The position numbers and the translations under genes are program-made. The notes under the pieces were generated by a model that ran no database searches, was not told the DNA's origin, and saw only the letters and a list, made by a program, of their open reading frames with translations. From NCBI GenBank assembly GCA_003562555.1, contig PWUO01000144.1:1-7112 (forward strand): a DNA stretch of 7,112 bases. Reading direction: 5' to 3'. Source of the DNA: Dehalococcoidia bacterium (GTDB lineage Bacteria > Chloroflexota > Dehalococcoidia > GIF9 > AB-539-J10). Below are positions 5,133 to 7,112 of the stretch, one piece after another. Positions within the stretch are counted from its first letter, which is position 1. Every line of letters begins with the position of its first letter.

Positions 5133-7112
5133 TCAACCCACACGCGAGGCCATGTCTCTACCGGCATTGAATGCCGCATAGTTGGCTGACCACGTGACGG
5201 GGCGCGGATTCACCGATCGCAGTGCTTCCCACCAGAGTTCCACTGGAAAGACATCGAACGGGGGAGTCGTGCTCAACAGGCCAAGCATAACGACATTGGC
5301 CATACGGCCGGTGGGGTCACCAAGGGCCAGAGCTCTGCCGAGGACATCCACCCTGACGGCCGTGTACGACCGCAGCAGTTCATCCAACTCCGCCTCGATG
5401 GGATACTTGTCTGACGACAATCCCGGTGGAACGATCTTAGTGGTCGCCAGCAGTATGGTTCCTCCTGGTTTCAGCATATCGAGGAACCCGGGACGAAGCA
5501 CCTCGCCCTGCTCAAGGACAATGAGCACGTCGGCACGTCCGGGCATCAGCACCGGGCTGACTGCATCGCCGCATGCAAACGTGCTGATGACGGGCCCTCC
5601 CATCTGAGCCATTCCATGAGTCTCGCCCTTGAGTATGTTGGTCTCTCCATAGCCCAGGAGGAACGCGAGTTGCGTCAGAACCCTGCCAAAGAACAGGCTT
5701 CCCTGTCCTCCTACTCCACGCACGGCGAGAGCCAGCCTCTCGGGAAGCGATGCGCGCGAAACTGACGGCAGCGTCGTCAGTCTGCCCGGTTCAGGGTACA
5801 CAGGCGCGGAAGGGCGATCCATGTCGGTAAGATCTGCCGGATGCAGCGCGTCAAATGGACACATCTGCACACACGCCGGAGTATGTCCACCGCACCCGGA
5901 GCACAACTGATTCGACACAGGTGTGCCATCCGGCCCCTTTTCGATTCCGGGACAGATGAGGCAGAGTCCACACTGCCTGCAGCGTTCCGCGTCTGCCAGC
6001 ACGCGCTGCGTGCTCGCATCGCTCTGTCTGAGACACTGTCCCTCGCGAATGATGATGGTCGAGAACACGCCTTGGTTCGCATCGTTGAGCGCGCTACTGA
6101 GTGCCGAGTGCACTGCCTTACGATCATAAGCAGCGATGACCCTGGTGCTGGCGCCATGAGCCTCAATGCTCCTGGGAAGATCGAATGCCATGCCCTGCCC
6201 GGCGAGGTTGTGCGGCGAGGTCGGAGAGGGCTGCCCTCCCGTCATGGCAGTCCATGAATTGTCGAGTATCACTTTCACACCGGCGATGTTGCGAAAGACC
6301 GCATTGCGCGTCGAATCCATACCGGTGTGACACTCAGTACTGTCGCCAACAACAGCCAGGCACCGGGAGACTTCCTCCGGACGAGAGAGCACAAATCCCT
6401 GGCGCATAGCCTCACCCGCTCCCATGCAGAGTGCAGTGTCAACCGCGTTCAGATAATAGAGCAGGGCGTAACAGCCGATGTCGCCGAATACAACATCAAT
6501 GAGTCCTTTCCTGCGCATTGCCGCCAGTTCCTCACCGAAGAGGCGGTACGGACACCCGGGGCAGATCGCAGGTGGGCGGGGCACACCCTGCACATCGCTC
6601 GCATGACGTGAGACCTCGAATCCAAGACGCTCCGCAACCAGTGCAGGAGTCCACTCGGTGAGAGGATCGTCCGGGGTCTTGCCGTGCACGTCCAACCCGG
6701 CCTGCTGCAGGCTCTCCTGAACGAAACGGTAGCCATCCTCGATCACGAATACGGGGCCATCGATGGACTCGCAGAATCGGCTGATCAACTGAAGTGGCAG
6801 CGGATTGGAGAATGCGAGAGACAGGACATCGATATGCGGCGCGAGCTGCGCCTTCACTTCGCGGACGTACATGTCACACACGCCATAGGTGATAACGCCC
6901 ATTTTGCCACTGCCCTGAAGCCATCGATTGAGGGGACTGCTTTCGACCATTGCCGACAGTGCCGGAATCCGCCGCGTCACTGCGTGGTCATAGTTCGCGC
7001 GTGCCATGCCAGGCAATGCGTTGAACTCCCTGAACGAGGAGGTGACTTCAACCGGTTCACGTGATTGCGGGGGCATCATGCGCACGAGGCCCTCGCTGTG
7101 ACACAGGATGCC
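5133..7112 (-). CDS. iorAB: Indolepyruvate:ferredoxin oxidoreductase, IorA-IorB fusion, 5' end outside window
   Basis: The enzyme oxidatively decarboxylates aryl- (or other) 2-oxoacids with CoA to acyl-CoA, CO2 and reduced ferredoxin. The frame is open to the window edge: codons before the GTG at 7085 read GILCHSEGL, which fits the end of the IorA N-terminal domain, so 7085 is not the true start and about 190 residues are missing. Counting from the edge (659 residues): CPGCPY at 184-189; the thiamine diphosphate site GDIGC (210-214), GDST (256-259) and DNSWTAMTGGQ (284-294); two Fe-S motifs, C378-C381-C384-C387 and C404-C407-C414-C418. After a linker comes the IorB-type domain from about 459: GVGGQG (466-471), GETHGMAQMGGP (496-507) and LEQGEVLRP (533-541). 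IorA and IorB are often separate genes; here they form one reading frame. The second Fe-S motif has unusual spacing. Substrate preference is inferred from family, not proven. Confidence 0.93.
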   Translation of the reverse strand, partial: GILCHSEGLVRMMPPQSREPVEVTSSFREFNALPGMARANYDHAVTRRIPALSAMVESSPLNRWLQGSGKMGVITYGVCDMYVREVKAQLAPHIDVLSLAFSNPLPLQLISRFCESIDGPVFVIEDGYRFVQESLQQAGLDVHGKTPDDPLTEWTPALVAERLGFEVSRHASDVQGVPRPPAICPGCPYRLFGEELAAMRRKGLIDVVFGDIGCYALLYYLNAVDTALCMGAGEAMRQGFVLSRPEEVSRCLAVVGDSTECHTGMDSTRNAVFRNIAGVKVILDNSWTAMTGGQPSPTSPHNLAGQGMAFDLPRSIEAHGASTRVIAAYDRKAVHSALSSALNDANQGVFSTIIIREGQCLRQSDASTQRVLADAERCRQCGLCLICPGIEKGPDGTPVSNQLCSGCGGHTPACVQMCPFDALHPADLTDMDRPSAPVYPEPGRLTTLPSVSRASLPERLALAVRGVGGQGSLFFGRVLTQLAFLLGYGETNILKGETHGMAQMGGPVISTFACGDAVSPVLMPGRADVLIVLEQGEVLRPGFLDMLKPGGTILLATTKIVPPGLSSDKYPIEAELDELLRSYTAVRVDVLGRALALGDPTGRMANVVMLGLLSTTPPFDVFPVELWWEALRSVNPRPVTWSANYAAFNAGRDMASRVG

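Noticed and set aside
5133..7085. GTG at 7085 as true start of the oxidoreductase
   Set aside because: The frame is open upstream to the window edge, the upstream residues fit the IorA family, and the family needs an N-terminal domain that is missing here.

Overview
This 7.1 kb window comes from a bacterium of fairly high GC content (high 50s percent, judged by eye). Three things point to bacteria rather than archaea: strong AAGGAGG-type ribosome binding sites, a sigma-70-like promoter, and a secreted lipoprotein. The enzymes (a ferredoxin-linked 2-oxoacid oxidoreductase and an ADP-forming acyl-CoA synthetase) are typical of anaerobic, amino-acid-fermenting organisms. The phylum cannot be fixed from the sequence alone.

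All six supported genes lie on the minus strand. In transcription order, from high to low coordinates, they are: (1) 7112-5133, an indolepyruvate:ferredoxin oxidoreductase in which the alpha (IorA) and beta (IorB) subunits are fused, with its 5' end outside the window; (2) 5053-2990, a fused alpha-beta NDP-forming acyl-CoA synthetase; (3) 2765-2517, an 82-residue protein of unknown function; (4) 2388-1348, an NAD-dependent D-2-hydroxyacid dehydrogenase related to the CtBP/SerA group; (5) 1167-340, a lipoprotein with an acidic linker and a beta-rich C-terminal domain; (6) 249-1, the start of a CrcB/FluC fluoride channel that runs off the window. Gaps between genes are 79, 224, 128, 180 and 90 bases, so no gene-free stretch exceeds 300 bases.

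Genes 1 and 2 form a recognisable energy module. The oxidoreductase would convert an aryl- or other 2-oxoacid plus CoA to acyl-CoA, CO2 and reduced ferredoxin. The synthetase would then convert acyl-CoA to the free acid with formation of ATP. The dehydrogenase could use the same kind of 2-oxoacid as an electron sink by making the 2-hydroxyacid, but this link rests only on proximity. The lipoprotein has a plausible promoter with a palindrome beside its -10 element and is probably a separate transcription unit. The fluoride channel appears unrelated to the metabolic genes. I see no mobile elements, CRISPR arrays, tRNA or rRNA, and no clear evidence of an entirely new system. The points most worth checking are the unusual cysteine spacing in the oxidoreductase, the orphan 82-residue protein, and the regulatory palindromes.
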